DNA from: Archegozetes longisetosus
Taxonomy: Eukaryota > Arthropoda > Arachnida > Sarcoptiformes > Trhypochthoniidae
DNA: 64,000 nucleotides
Assembly (NCBI GenBank): GCA_018873245.2
Contig: JAEMBT020000006.1
Location: forward strand, 6,221,855-6,285,854
Direction of reading: 5' to 3'
Part shown: positions 36,455 to 48,743 of the stretch, one piece after another
Position numbering within the stretch: the first letter of the stretch is position 1
How the letters are laid out: each line of letters opens with the position of its first letter
The notes under the pieces: model-generated
Databases searched by the model: none
Told to the model about the DNA's origin: nothing
What the model saw: the letters and a program-made list of their open reading frames with translations, nothing else
Made by a program: the position numbers and the translations under genes

Positions 36455-38759
36455 TGATGGAGTGGAGCGATAGATGATTGGCCTTTGGTCTCACCCATCA
36501 ACAAATATCATGAGTAAATCAATTTAGTCATCTAACGTTAAAACATACCATAAAAATCATTAATTACTCAATTTACAAGTTTTTCATTCAAGTGTTATAA
36601 AGAAAGTTAGATAGAAACGAAAGTCAAACTCAATTGACAGGTAAAGTAAGAAAGTATTTAAAGTATTGTTAGAGTGAAGGAAAGGAACGATTGGTAATAT
36701 GGAAAGAAATGAATGTAGCATACAAAGTTAGTATATAGAATATAGTGTATTTCAATATAGAGAATAATTATATATAAATGTAAGGTATAAAATAAGTTTT
36801 CGACATTGGGCTATTAACTTTTCATGTGCTATATCTCCATGGAGATTGTTATTAGAATACAACTATTACTTCAAATACTACAAACCACAGGCTTCTAATT
36901 GTTTCTAACTGTTATTGAATTACGACTAACCCTACACTAAGTTCTAATACTTTTTAACAGTTATCTCTACTTTCTTATTTCTACTAAACTTGTTACTACT
37001 GTCTCACAAATCTTATTTAGTAATTGGTTTAAAATATATAATTCAATTACATTCTAACTATGAAATGATAAAATTAATTATTTTCTAAACATTTTACCTT
37101 ACACAATTCACTTATTTAGACAGAATTGTGAATTAGAAAGTAAATATGACATAATTGCACAGATTAGTTTTGTTCTAAAAATTTGAGAATTCAATCATCA
37201 AATTTAGAAAAAATAGGATTGATTTATTGAGCTATGTGAATTAATGAAAGTGCGGCATAACTGTTTTGTCGTCTAATGTCTATTCCGTTTGACACGTCCT
37301 GTACATTACCTACAATTATTAAACTATTCAACAAGTTTATGTAGAGCATACATTTAACAAATAGCTTAGCAATACTTTAATAGTTATTTTTTCAATGCCT
37401 TCCAATATATTATATTATTACCTATGAATTTATTTTAAATGGGGCAACTCTATACAAACATCAAGTCGCAATTATTCAACAGAAACATCTTATTTCAATT
37501 AAGATCATGTCTAAACTAAGAGCTTGAAGACAAAGTTGCAACTAATTTAGGCTATTTGGCACAACATAGAATAACTTTAACAGCACTAATTAAACAAACA
37601 AGTTAAAACATTACGATGGTTCACTCGCATCATTAAGATTTGATGGTAGAGCTAATTAATACAAACTGAAAACATATGAAAATTTATTTTTCAACCTTCT
37701 CAAATTTCTTTATTTTGGTTATTTAAGCTTTACAAATATGAACTTGGGTTACACAGATAAGAGGCAAGATTACTAAAATCATTATTTATGATTTTCATAC
37801 TTTATTACTAATGCTACACTTGCAAGTTTCAAATAGTAATCTTCCGAAAGCCTTCAAAGCTGTAAGACAATTAGATAAAATCTATTTTATTGCTCACTAT
37901 TATTATAATACTTTCAGATATATGTATATTAAGAAACCGATGGACATATAATAAAAGTAAGGTTAGTAAACGAAAAATTATCTAAGAAACCTTTGTATCA
38001 CACATCATTTGGAATACAACAGCTCAGAAATACTCAAATTAAAAAGTGTCAATCTCCTAATCTATTGGGATTTCTCTGAAACTTGGCAAAAGTCAAAACA
38101 ATTTGATCACACAAATTAAGCTTTTTCGTTACATTGCACGTTCAATTTGAATTTAGTTCAAAAATTTAGCTTATTTAAATGTTTAAAAAATTGGAATCGT
38201 TATTCTCAGATAAAGTTAGCAAATAGGGTTTACGAAACTTTGTTCTTGAAACTATGTTTGTTTGAGACGTTGCTTTTAAACTTCGAAATGATTCTATTAT
38301 CAATACTTAACTGATTAGGCAATCAGAAATACCAACTGTTTGCTCTCAAGTTCTCGAGGACAATCTTTCATTTGAACAAATTTAATGAGAAAATATTTGA
38401 GAAAATATTGAAAGTCATTCGTAGATTTGTAAATTTGAAGAATCGAAACAACATAATAGTTGTGTACGACAACAATTTTATTTTATAGTTGAAATTAAAG
38501 TTTCCTTTGAAATCTGATATAAACATATGGAATGAGCAAAGATTGATAATTGAAGGGTATATTCGCGATGAAAAACCTGGTAGAATTTATCTTCAAAGTT
38601 ATAAAAAAATAGAGCTAAATCTATATAAATTGAATCGATACTCTGAAAGATAAAACTAAATGTATTCGTCTTATTAAAAACAAAATGTTTATATTCGTAT
38701 TCAATTTTTGGTTGTAATAAAAATCGATTTTTAATAAGTCTGACTCTAGATATGTTTGC

Positions 38760-38812
38760 GAGAGAGAGAGAGAGAGAGAGAGAGAGTGTGTGTGTGTGTG
38801 TGTGTGTGTGTG
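38760..38812. repeat. Compound (GA)n(GT)n microsatellite
   Basis: A GA run of about 13 units passes directly into a GT run of about 13 units. Confidence 0.97.
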
Positions 38813-39220
38813 CATAACATTAGAAAAAGATTTTAAAATTAGGAAAATTGAATTATCGAAAGATTTAGTTTGAGTGCATAATTTGGAATCGCGTGTAAGC
38901 TATATTGAAATCATTATAAAGTATTGAAGAGGAATATACTTTAATAAAAAGTAGGTATAGAACAAGTAGATATTGTAGAAGTAGTTGAGTGTATGCAAAA
39001 AGCAGAGCACTTATGAGCGCTGACAAAAATGTAAAGTCAAACCTGGAGTGAATGAAAAGATGAGCGCTCATAATGCAGATTACGACAGTTGAGAATCACG
39101 CAAACCTTTTTTACTTCACTAACTACACTGATCATATCCAAAGGAATCATGTTTGGGTGTGTCTACATTTTTATGGATCAAAGTTAAGGTAAGTAAGAGT
39201 GGGTCGCAAATGTTAGGAAC

Positions 39221-39292
39221 TATTTGACTGAGTTGTGCTAAACTATATTGACTGAGATGTGCTAAACTGTGTTAACTCAGTTGTGCTATACT
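39221..39292. repeat. 23-24 bp tandem repeat, three units
   Basis: Three successive units of the form TATTTGACTGAGTTGTGCTA followed by AAC, with a few changes in each. Confidence 0.85.
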
Positions 39293-41012
39293 GTATTGCA
39301 TGGAATCGAAGATTGCGAATTGAGCCAAAAAAAGACGACAAAAGCCAAAACTATTAGAGGAAGGTCTGACACGCATAAATAAAGATAATTTAGTAAAACA
39401 TAAGATTGACCTACTTTACAAAATAATCACACTTTATATTAATTAGCTAAACGCACATCACATTATTATATTAGTAACTTTCTAATAACAAATAATCATC
39501 AATCTCAACGCAACTCCGAAAAGGTCAAACTCTTTAATCTAATTCAGGTCAACTTCTAAAGACCTCAGTTTTTCACCAATAGCTTGATAGGAGTTAGCTC
39601 GCAAATTATACTTTCTTTCACGTGAATCTGCATTAATGGGCGCTAAACATGTACATCACAATTGATTGGCAAAATTGTTAAACCATACAACTAGTTCATA
39701 ACGCGGTTAGAAAATAGATCAAAAATACTTTCATCTTTTCAAACCATTAAAATTACATAGTTTTCATGGTATCAATTTTTTACTTACAGGTAATTACAGA
39801 TAACAATAACATATATATAGTTGTTGAGATGGTTGTCAAAGTTGGCTATTATTTCAATCAAAATAATCAATACTGTTATCAATTGTTGAAAATAATTCAG
39901 TTTGCTCATATTTGAAGTGAAATCTAGTGAAAATGTCATTTTGAGATATTTGAGAAACAAACAAGGTTCAAATTGGTTTATTTTAAAAAAGCTATTTTAG
40001 AGATCATATGTCAATTTCATATTTGCATCCAAATCACATCTTTGAAACACTTGTATTTCTCAATTGAACCCATTTAAGGAACTTTAAGAAAATTGAATAC
40101 ATTTATAATTTGACGTGAGTGAACAACTATAAAAATATTAAATATAATACTTTACATGTGAATCATTTACATATCAATTTAAGTAACTAATGTTCACTTT
40201 GGAAACTGTTCAAATAGTTTCAAACATAAATAGTCAACTAATGTGAGTGACTTTGACTGAAATACACATTTTACATCTGAAAACTGCGAGCTTCACTTCT
40301 TTACAGGAAATATTTCCTGGTTTACTAGAAAACTACTCATCGAAATATACAAGTTTCGATTACTTTTTAGCCAAAGCGTATCGCTAGCTCTAAGTCAAAT
40401 TTTACTTTTCAACATTCTCAACAAATCAGAGGTTATAAACAAAATACAAGTCAAATATTTTCAACAATTGAACACTCAATGTGAACGGAATCACAGATGA
40501 ACAACCTGTTTGGATACTAATTCATTATATTACAGGTATATTCAAACTAATTAACTAACACAAAACTTCTTAATAGTGTTAAACTTTGAATGTAATTCAA
40601 TCGCAACGTGTGACACACGAACTTTCAAATATAATGGATTAAATGTATGAAAATAATTGAGCTTTTTTAGATTAATTAAATTATCTGAAGTTGAAGTTGC
40701 AACTTGAATCCGAGTACAATAAAGGGCAGCAGTTAAGTATATTCAATACCATTCTCAAACTATATATTAATATTGAATGCTAGTTTGATTAGAAGAAGTG
40801 AGCAACTAATTAAGGGCTATCAAAATTGATCCAGAACAATCTAGAAACTAATTTGAGCTCATTTAATCATAACAATCAAATTGATTCATGGCTCGATATT
40901 AGCATAACTAATGTTACACAACTACACATAGCATTTAAAAAAACACATACTAAGCATAATTCATATTTTTACTAATCATATGATCCCGTAGATCAGTCTC
41001 TATTAACCTTCA

Positions 41013-41076
41013 TCAATTTTGCTCAATATTGTCAATTTTGCTCAATTTTGTCAATTTTGCTCAATTTTGTCAATTT
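41013..41076. repeat. 19-bp tandem repeat, three units plus partial
   Basis: TCAATTTTGCTCAATTTTG repeated three times; the first unit has one change (ATATTG). Confidence 0.92.
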
Positions 41077-44000
41077 CTTTCAATCATCTTAATTTCCTTT
41101 TACAGTAAAACTTAGAACTGACTCGACGAAAATTGAATCATTTCTACGAGTTTGTCTTTTCAACTCAATTGTGATGTTTCACATTTTTAAGAAAAACAAC
41201 TTCTATTTATTACAAAATAGAAACAAAACTGAAATTGAAACTAAACTTTTTGTAATTAACACATAAATGTCCTAAATACTGGTCAGTGATCGGAAGTCCT
41301 ATTAGGTTAAAGTGAAATGTGAAACGAGACAGAAAAGAATGATTTTGTTAGACTGACTGGCTCTTAAACAATGTAAACCTGGTCTCAATGCAATGTGATC
41401 TTCCGATCACACAATCTAAAAACAGAAATACAGACGTGGAAAAGCAGTAATCAATAAGTAAATATCGAGGTATTTGTCAGAAGGCTTTAGTGGTGAACTG
41501 ATTAAAAATGAAATTTGTCTTTTGACTTATGCTAACGCTACCAAATATTGCATAAAACACACATATTACTTACCACAAGTCACAACTCAAACATAATCTC
41601 AATAAAGTTGTACTGAGTTTAGAGCGATTGACAAAAATACAATATAGTTCAGTAGCAATAGTTTAACAATTATGGTTTTATCTGAACTTCTCAGATAACA
41701 ATGAATTACCGTATAGTATGAGAAGCATCTAAGAGTGGAAAGTTTAATTTGTAGTGAACATAGTGAGCAAAATGTAAAATGTTTTTATAAGTTTTGAGGC
41801 ATACCCTCTACCTTTTTATTGATTAATAGAAATAATGATAAGATTAGGTAAATGTTTATCTTTACTAGTATGATAAAACGGTATGTCTCATAACCTATTA
41901 AAAAATCTTACATTTTTCTGACTATTGTAATGAATAAAGTTTGAAGATTTAAGCTTTTATACTTTTACATTAGCGATTGGAAATAGAGTTAATTCTCGCT
42001 GAGCTATTGAAATGTTTAGAGTACGGCTTACAAACAGCTGGCAGATTATGCAACTTATTTTAAAAACATAATTAGATAATTGGAGTTTTCACATAAAATA
42101 CTAATAGTCTAATAAAAATAGAAAAAATACAGCTTTTTATTTAATTGAAGAAAAAAGTTATTCTTAGCAAAACTGTTATGTATTTGCATTGATGTATGGT
42201 AGTGATCATTTTGCACAAATTGCTACACCTAATTCTCAGTTAATCAAATTGTAAAGCATTTATTATCCAAATATTTTTTTATATCTTCTTAGATCTAACT
42301 TTGGCCACAAATGTTACAAAATTTAGTGAGAGAAGCGGTAAGGTAATATAAAAATATCTTAAATAACTATTCATAATAGATAATTGTCATCGAGATAGCA
42401 GTAAACCTTCCACGTAATCTAATCTATATTTTATAAGAAATGAAGGCGTTCGAGGATTCCTTCCATTCTGAGTAGATATCAAAAATGACACCTATTTCAC
42501 ATTCAACTTCAATTAGAAGTTATTTCAATGGCATTTAGTGAATATCTGCGTGAGAACAATAGTAAAGCAGTCTTAAATACAGGAGGATTTGAATGAGTTA
42601 ACATTTCTGTGGTGTAAATGAATTTCTACTATGACTGGTATGACACCACTATAAATATATGGAGAAAAATAGTTATAAGACCGACAGAATGACACATCAA
42701 TTATCAATCGCATTCAATATTTGTAACGGATCTTCAAATACATTAGAATATTAGTTATTAGATTCAAAATTAAATATTTTTAAGATGGAAGTCATGCAAA
42801 TTTGCTTATACGTAAAAATCAAAGCAAACCTAATCAAATACTATTGTACTCTCTCTACAGTTCTGTTCAAACAAAATCTCGAATAATAGTTTTTTATAAC
42901 AGTCTTTTCCGGACCGATTCACTTCCCCACCAACACTAGCATTATGCTGATAGACATGATCTAAATTGACGCACTTTTAAAGTGCTTCTAAACTAATCAT
43001 ACTCAATTGAAATGAATTTTTGATGAAATAAGCAGCAAAAATTGAAGACAAACTTTAACAAAGTTTCTTTAGACCACTTTCTACAAAGTGGTTTCAGTTC
43101 ATTTATAGCAAAAATACATCATTTCAATCTGTTTTACGTAACTTACCATTTGAAAGATCAGTTGAGGTGATGTGCGTTAACAACGAGAAGGACGGCATAA
43201 GAAGAACAAATAACAAAATAAGTGAAGAAACAACAAATAGTTGGGAATAACGCCTACTCTCAGTATTGAAAAGTTGAATGAAAGTTATTCTCAGTCTAGT
43301 GTCGCATGCGATCGTCAATGTGTCACATTTACCTGTTTTGACAAAAGTGTAAAAAGTAAAAGTTACAGTATTTACTGTTTCATAGCATGTAATCGAACAG
43401 TTTCATAATCTATTGTGTTGTCAATGACGACAATAGAGTAGAGTCTACTTGTCAACTTGTCTAATATGAGTTATGCTCCCTCTCATAGCTTACTTCTGCA
43501 CAACTATTAATTTACAGCCATTAATTCTTTCCTACATTTCTTCCATGATTTACAATTATTTTACAATCAATTAACAGTGATTTAGCAATGAATAAGCATT
43601 TGATTTATAAGGACTTATATTGAAACTGATGATTGTTACTGCCATAATGTATTTTTATATAAATTAATATTACTTTGTGCAATATGTCCCATATGGCAGT
43701 CAGAGCTAACTCATTACTTCCCTAACCTTTTCCTACTTTATTTTTCGTTTTAATTAAATAAAAGTAAATATTTGATTTATCCCTCGTGTCGTATCAGTTC
43801 GATTTCATCTAAAAACTAGACAAACAAAGCTGAGTATAAAAGAATCACACTAATGTTAGATACTTTTGACATTACAGTTTAACACGATACTCATTTTGTA
43901 TTGCAATTTAGATCGCTATCTATCATATAAAATAGAAAATTTTACGCGATATTCAAACCATCAAATTTGTCCAATTTTATCGTAAAATCTATTTAGAACT

Positions 44001-44378
44001 CAGTTCAAACTATTTCCGAGAGTTTAATGAAGAAAAATTGACGAATTGAAGATTTATAAGTTTAAACGAAAAAATGCGAGTATTTTGCAGCTCTGAGTAA
44101 CCATTTTTCAACTTTTTGTTATAAGATTTTCAAAAGATTTACTATAGCGTTCTAACCTTTTGAAAGTTATATAACACTTTTGACTCTAAATTATCAGCTA
44201 GCTTATAGCTCAGCATTAAGTCTTGCGTTTACTTTACTTTAGATTTCGAAAGTAAAACTCAGAAACTGTTTTCTAATGTTCGACTGAAATTCTCTAAAAT
44301 GAACACAGAGCTTAGGTCTTTAGCTTCCAGATTCACCCACATATATATTATTTCATTTATCATAACTGGTTATATCTG

Positions 44379-44430
44379 TTTCGTCGAATTTCATTTCGTC
44401 AAACTGCATTTGTCCGAATACTATTTCCCA
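44379..44430 (-). repeat. Second locus of the 14-15 bp degenerate repeat
   Basis: On the minus strand three to four units of the type ATTCGGACAAATG / ATTCGACGAAAC, similar to the clusters at 3163-3202 and 3619-3722. Confidence 0.45.
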
Positions 44431-45240
44431 AGCTTATGAACAGGTGAAACTATTCGTAAGTTTTTTGTATTGAAAAATATAGATGATGTAGAAAATGCTT
44501 TATTCTACATCTCTGTAGCTACTGTAAATACGGGTCGAATGGGGCCCCACTAAACATTTTCGAAGCATTCCGAAGTCCAGGTGTTTATGAACAAAAATCT
44601 TAAAATTTATCCGATGTTTAAGTTTATGCAGTGATAAACTATAGACACTATAAACAACAAAGCTACCTAATTTAAGCTAGAATTAGCCAATTAATTAACA
44701 TAAAATAGTTAACAAACGTCTGGATTTTCTTACTCAGAAAATTGTCTTTTATTAAAATCAATGTTTTAAATAATGAACTTTGACATTTTCTAAACGTCTT
44801 TTGTATATTTTAATATTGAAGTTAATAAATTATATGAAAATCAAAGTTATGAATAACTGAATACTGCGAGATATCTGGTATTTTCTGTTTAATGTGAAGC
44901 AGAATTATTTGAATTATTGGTGGAAATATGGGTAAAATTTTGTAACATTTAAGCAAAATCGATGCTCTATGTTCAATTTTCAATCAAGCTTTCAATAGTG
45001 TTTCACTTTATATTTTTGTGATTCGCGTATTAAATTTTCTAATAGTGTATTTAACACTAAAAATCTTGTTTTGCTAGAAACATTTTGTTACTTTCATTAT
45101 ACACCAATTACTTTAAATAATTTATTCTAAAAATTCGTTTCAAATCTCTCCAAGAATTTCTTCACAAATAAAAACAAAGTTTCAAAAATTTTATTCAGAT
45201 TGTATAAATTTTATTTGAATTTAATTCATCAAACGATTGA

Positions 45241-47182
45241 TTAATCTTTTTTGCAATGAATCATAATTTTAATACCCAGACCCTTATTCGCTGCTTCAAA
45301 TGCATCGACAGCTTCTTCAAGCTTGAAACGATGTGTAACTAACGGTTTGACATTAATTTTGCCTTGAAAAAAGAGTAAGAAATTAAAATATGAAAAAGTT
45401 TAGGTGAAAATTACCAGAAGATATGAGAGCCAACGCCGATGGGTAACTTAAAATAAAGAGGATACCAATTAAGCTCACAAATCTCAGCAAAAATAACAAA
45501 TTAATACCAATTCTTGTATCTGAAAACTCCTCTTATATCGACTTCACGAATAGCTGCGTCTGCGATTGGAATGGTTACTTCACTTGGCCCGAGTCCTACT
45601 AATACCACTTTTCCTCCACTTTTAGTCGAAAGTATAGCCAATTTGATGCTAGATTGGGCACCACTGCATTCAATCGAGATATCAGGCCTCTGACCCATTA
45701 TTTGCCTGACTTTAGTAACAAGCTGTTCAATAGAAAGTTGTGGTTCTATTAGAATTATTTGATCTGCTCCCAATTGTTGCGCGAATTTCAATCGTTCAGC
45801 ATTTATATCTAATTTACACAAACAAAGTTAGTTTCATTTGGATCTTTATTATAATTGTGTTGTAATTAAGTGGCGTTTTGTAAAATCGAAACATTTCTAA
45901 TACCGGTCACACATATCTGTGTTGCGCCCAATGCTTTTGCCACCAGTATATTGACCAGACCTATTGGTCCGGCACCACATACCAAAACAGAGCTACCAAT
46001 CGTTACTTTAGCTCTTCTGCAAGCGTGAACGGCAACTGAAAGTGGTTCCATCAGTGATCCTTCTTCGTCAGACACATCATCAGGTAGTCTATTCGTATGA
46101 GACGAAAATTAGATTAAATTTGAGGAAATATTTGCAAAGAAATGTATTATTTTTAAACATAAAGACTTAATTATTCTAAAATAAATATTCGATAATTTAA
46201 TGAATAGCATAATGAGAGTAGTTTTGAACGCTTGGCTTCACAACATTAATATTCAGAACATGTTCACTTGTAATGGAAAACCTGTTGTAATGCTGCGGCA
46301 CAACAAGTCCCAGTTTGACAATCAATAAAAATGCAATTTTGTCATAACATTATTGCATAACATTTTTCTTTTTCAATCTTATCAACTACAGTATTACGAC
46401 CGTTAAAAGCTAATTATGACCATTTAACTCTGTTTCTACATTCCTTTCTAAGATTCTATTTTTCATTAAATTCAGTTTTAAATAAAAAGTTGTGAAAGAG
46501 TTTTAGTCAGGAAGCGAGTAATCTAAGAAGCAGAACATAAAGCATTTCATGACTTATTTGTATTAAAAAATAGTAGAGAGCATAAAAATGTCGTTTTGGC
46601 CAAGGTTTCATGTTCGATAATAAGCATAACAATTATGGATAGTTCTAAATGGCCATCTTAATTATATATATTTAAGCCTTTTACAATTACAGACAACTTA
46701 CTTGTAGCAGAAATCGGCCGCGTATTTGAAGTATCGTCTGAGGGATCCATTTATTGGTGGAGTTGCGTGACATTTCACATCAGGACATAGATTGTAAGAA
46801 CCTTCTTTGCAGTAGGAGCAGCATCTACAAGGAACTGTTGGCTCGACTGCTACCCTGTCACCAACTTTTAGATGAGTGACTCCATCGCCAACTTCTGTAA
46901 CAACGGCACACGTTTCATGACCTAGAATTAGCGGACCTTTAACTATGAAATCTCCAATTCTGCCGTGTTTCCAATAATGGACATCGGATCCACAAATGCC
47001 AACACAACGAGTTTGAAGTATCACTTCTAAAATGACAAATTTTTCAATTTTTCAACTCGATTCTTTAATTAAATCAATAAAACTTAATAACCATTGAGAC
47101 CAGGCTTTTGAGGCAAAGGTGTTTGTTCTAATCGAAGATGATCTTTCTCATGCAATACTAAAGACAAATTTTCAGATGACAT
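45241..47182 (-). CDS. Sorbitol dehydrogenase (zinc MDR family)
   Basis: Six exons on the minus strand (47092-47182, 46702-47026, 45904-46088, 45508-45808, 45415-45446, 45241-45362), all in phase, give 351 aa against about 357 in human SORD. The enzyme oxidises sorbitol to fructose with NAD+ in the cytosol (polyol pathway). Visible are [11 protein letters not shown] with the catalytic-zinc Cys (about 42), GHE (His 67, Glu 68), the cysteine cluster [11 protein letters not shown] (97-111) that fits the structural zinc lobe, [10 protein letters not shown], the Rossmann motif GAGPIG, the NAD-specific Asp at the end of the second strand (spliced codon, CVTD), and [12 protein letters not shown] near the C-terminus. 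The fifth exon is only 32 bp. The start is the ATG of MSSENLSL. The gene is head-to-head with the first ZIP gene, with 1.56 kb between start codons. Confidence 0.95.
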
Positions 47183-48017
47183 CACTATTACAGTAATGAC
47201 TACTACAATAACCACTAAACCACTCCGAGTTTTGTCAACAAATGGTTGTATGAGTAAAAATGAGGCTCAAGTTAGAAATAACTGGTTTATATTTTGAAAA
47301 ACTTAGGGCTAGGCTTAACAGCCCTTCAAAACCTAAAAACAAATCTAGGCTTCAAACCTTGAATTTGCGAAAAGCCAAACATAAGCAATTCATATCACGC
47401 TTTATAGAAAACAAAATAAAATTAACTCCTATTTGTCTCCTCACGAGAGACCTTCAATTTAAGGTAAGTTATGTGCATTTGATTAACTATGTGTCAACTC
47501 TACATCTCTTTTGATGAGATCGAGACAAATGAATAGAGTGGTGGAGTTTGTTATTTCGAAACCATTTACTCAGAAAAATACTCGGATTCAAGTTTCATAA
47601 TTTATTATTCTCAATCCAATCTTTGTGATGAGGCTATAAATTTAGGCCGAGTAACAAGAGTTGATTTAGCAATTGATCCATCAATAGTAGTTTAGTTTAG
47701 CTAAGAAGACATACATTCTTAACTAACACTTTGCTTCACTCTATTAGATATGTTACTTTAAATTTATTATTTCGGGTAAAAATACAAGTGTCAAATCAAC
47801 TTGAACTTGATCGGTGAGATAACGTTGACATTTTTAGTTACTTAACATATCTCTGACCCCATTAGTGAATGGTCTCTCAATTCTATGGATATTAGTATTT
47901 ATGCAATCACTTCTTCAACTATTAGTTTCAAAATTAACTAATCTAAGGTGTGCTACGCTTACATTGCTCACGTATTTTTAACGTTCACAAGTTATTCAAA
48001 CTTCAAAGTTTGATTAT

Positions 48018-48200
48018 CAGCTCCGAAAGTTTAGGTGTTTAGTCGTATTTTGAGTTGTGTCTTAAGCTCGATCTTCACTCAAGTTAGACTTGAGTACAAA
48101 TTTTGATAGCACCAAATCGAACTTGAGTCGAGATCTAGCTTAACACACAACTTAGAATATGACTCATGATCTTGAAAAATAAAATCAACTTTCAGTTCTG
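48018..48200. repeat. Imperfect palindrome between SORD and ZIP genes
   Basis: Arms 48018-48087 and 48113-48200 are inverted copies. GTTGTGTCTTAAGCTCGATC pairs with GTTGTGTGTTAAGCTAGATC on the other strand, followed in both by a CACTCAAGTT/GACTCAAGTT block. The loop is about 25 bp. It lies in the shared upstream region of two divergent genes. It may be a MITE remnant; target duplications were not clear. Confidence 0.7.
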
Positions 48201-48743
48201 GATTACGCGTACATTTGCTAAACGTTTATAAAGTTGACTAAATCAAATATGAATCTAACGAGGAGTTAGTCATAAATATTTGTTGACTCAAAAAAGTTTA
48301 GTTGACTACTGTTGAAGAGATTTAGAAATCTAACTGAAAATAAGATTAGAAGTGTTGACTTTGTAAGAATAACCAAAGCATAAAACACAAATTACACAAA
48401 GAATATGTTCACTCAAACAAATGAATAATATTATGACTGATATTGCTCGAAATGTTTGAGAAATGCTAACTCACAAATGTAATTGAGAAGCACTAGAAGC
48501 GTATTTTGATATTTCACATTAGAATCAGTGTACATTGAACTAAGCCTGATATGAGCTTAAGTTAAATAGTGATTGGTTCACTGTTTACTCTTTCCTTATC
48601 GTGAATGAAGTGATGGCAAAGTGTAATCATTCAAAATATTTGATAAAGTGATTTTTGTGCTGACAAAAAACATTAGTCACTTCTAGCTCTCCACTCCATT
48701 AATTATGTGTTTTTCAATGCTTAACTAACTTTCATTTTTCAAT

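Larger units (their letters stand above)
36455..45240. other. Intergenic, no gene seen
   Basis: About 8.8 kb between the flippase 5' end and the sorbitol-dehydrogenase stop codon. It contains only short open frames, microsatellites (38760-38812, 39221-39292, 41013-41076) and 14-15 bp units at 44379-44430. Flippase promoter and 5' UTR sequence must lie at its low end. Confidence 0.6.
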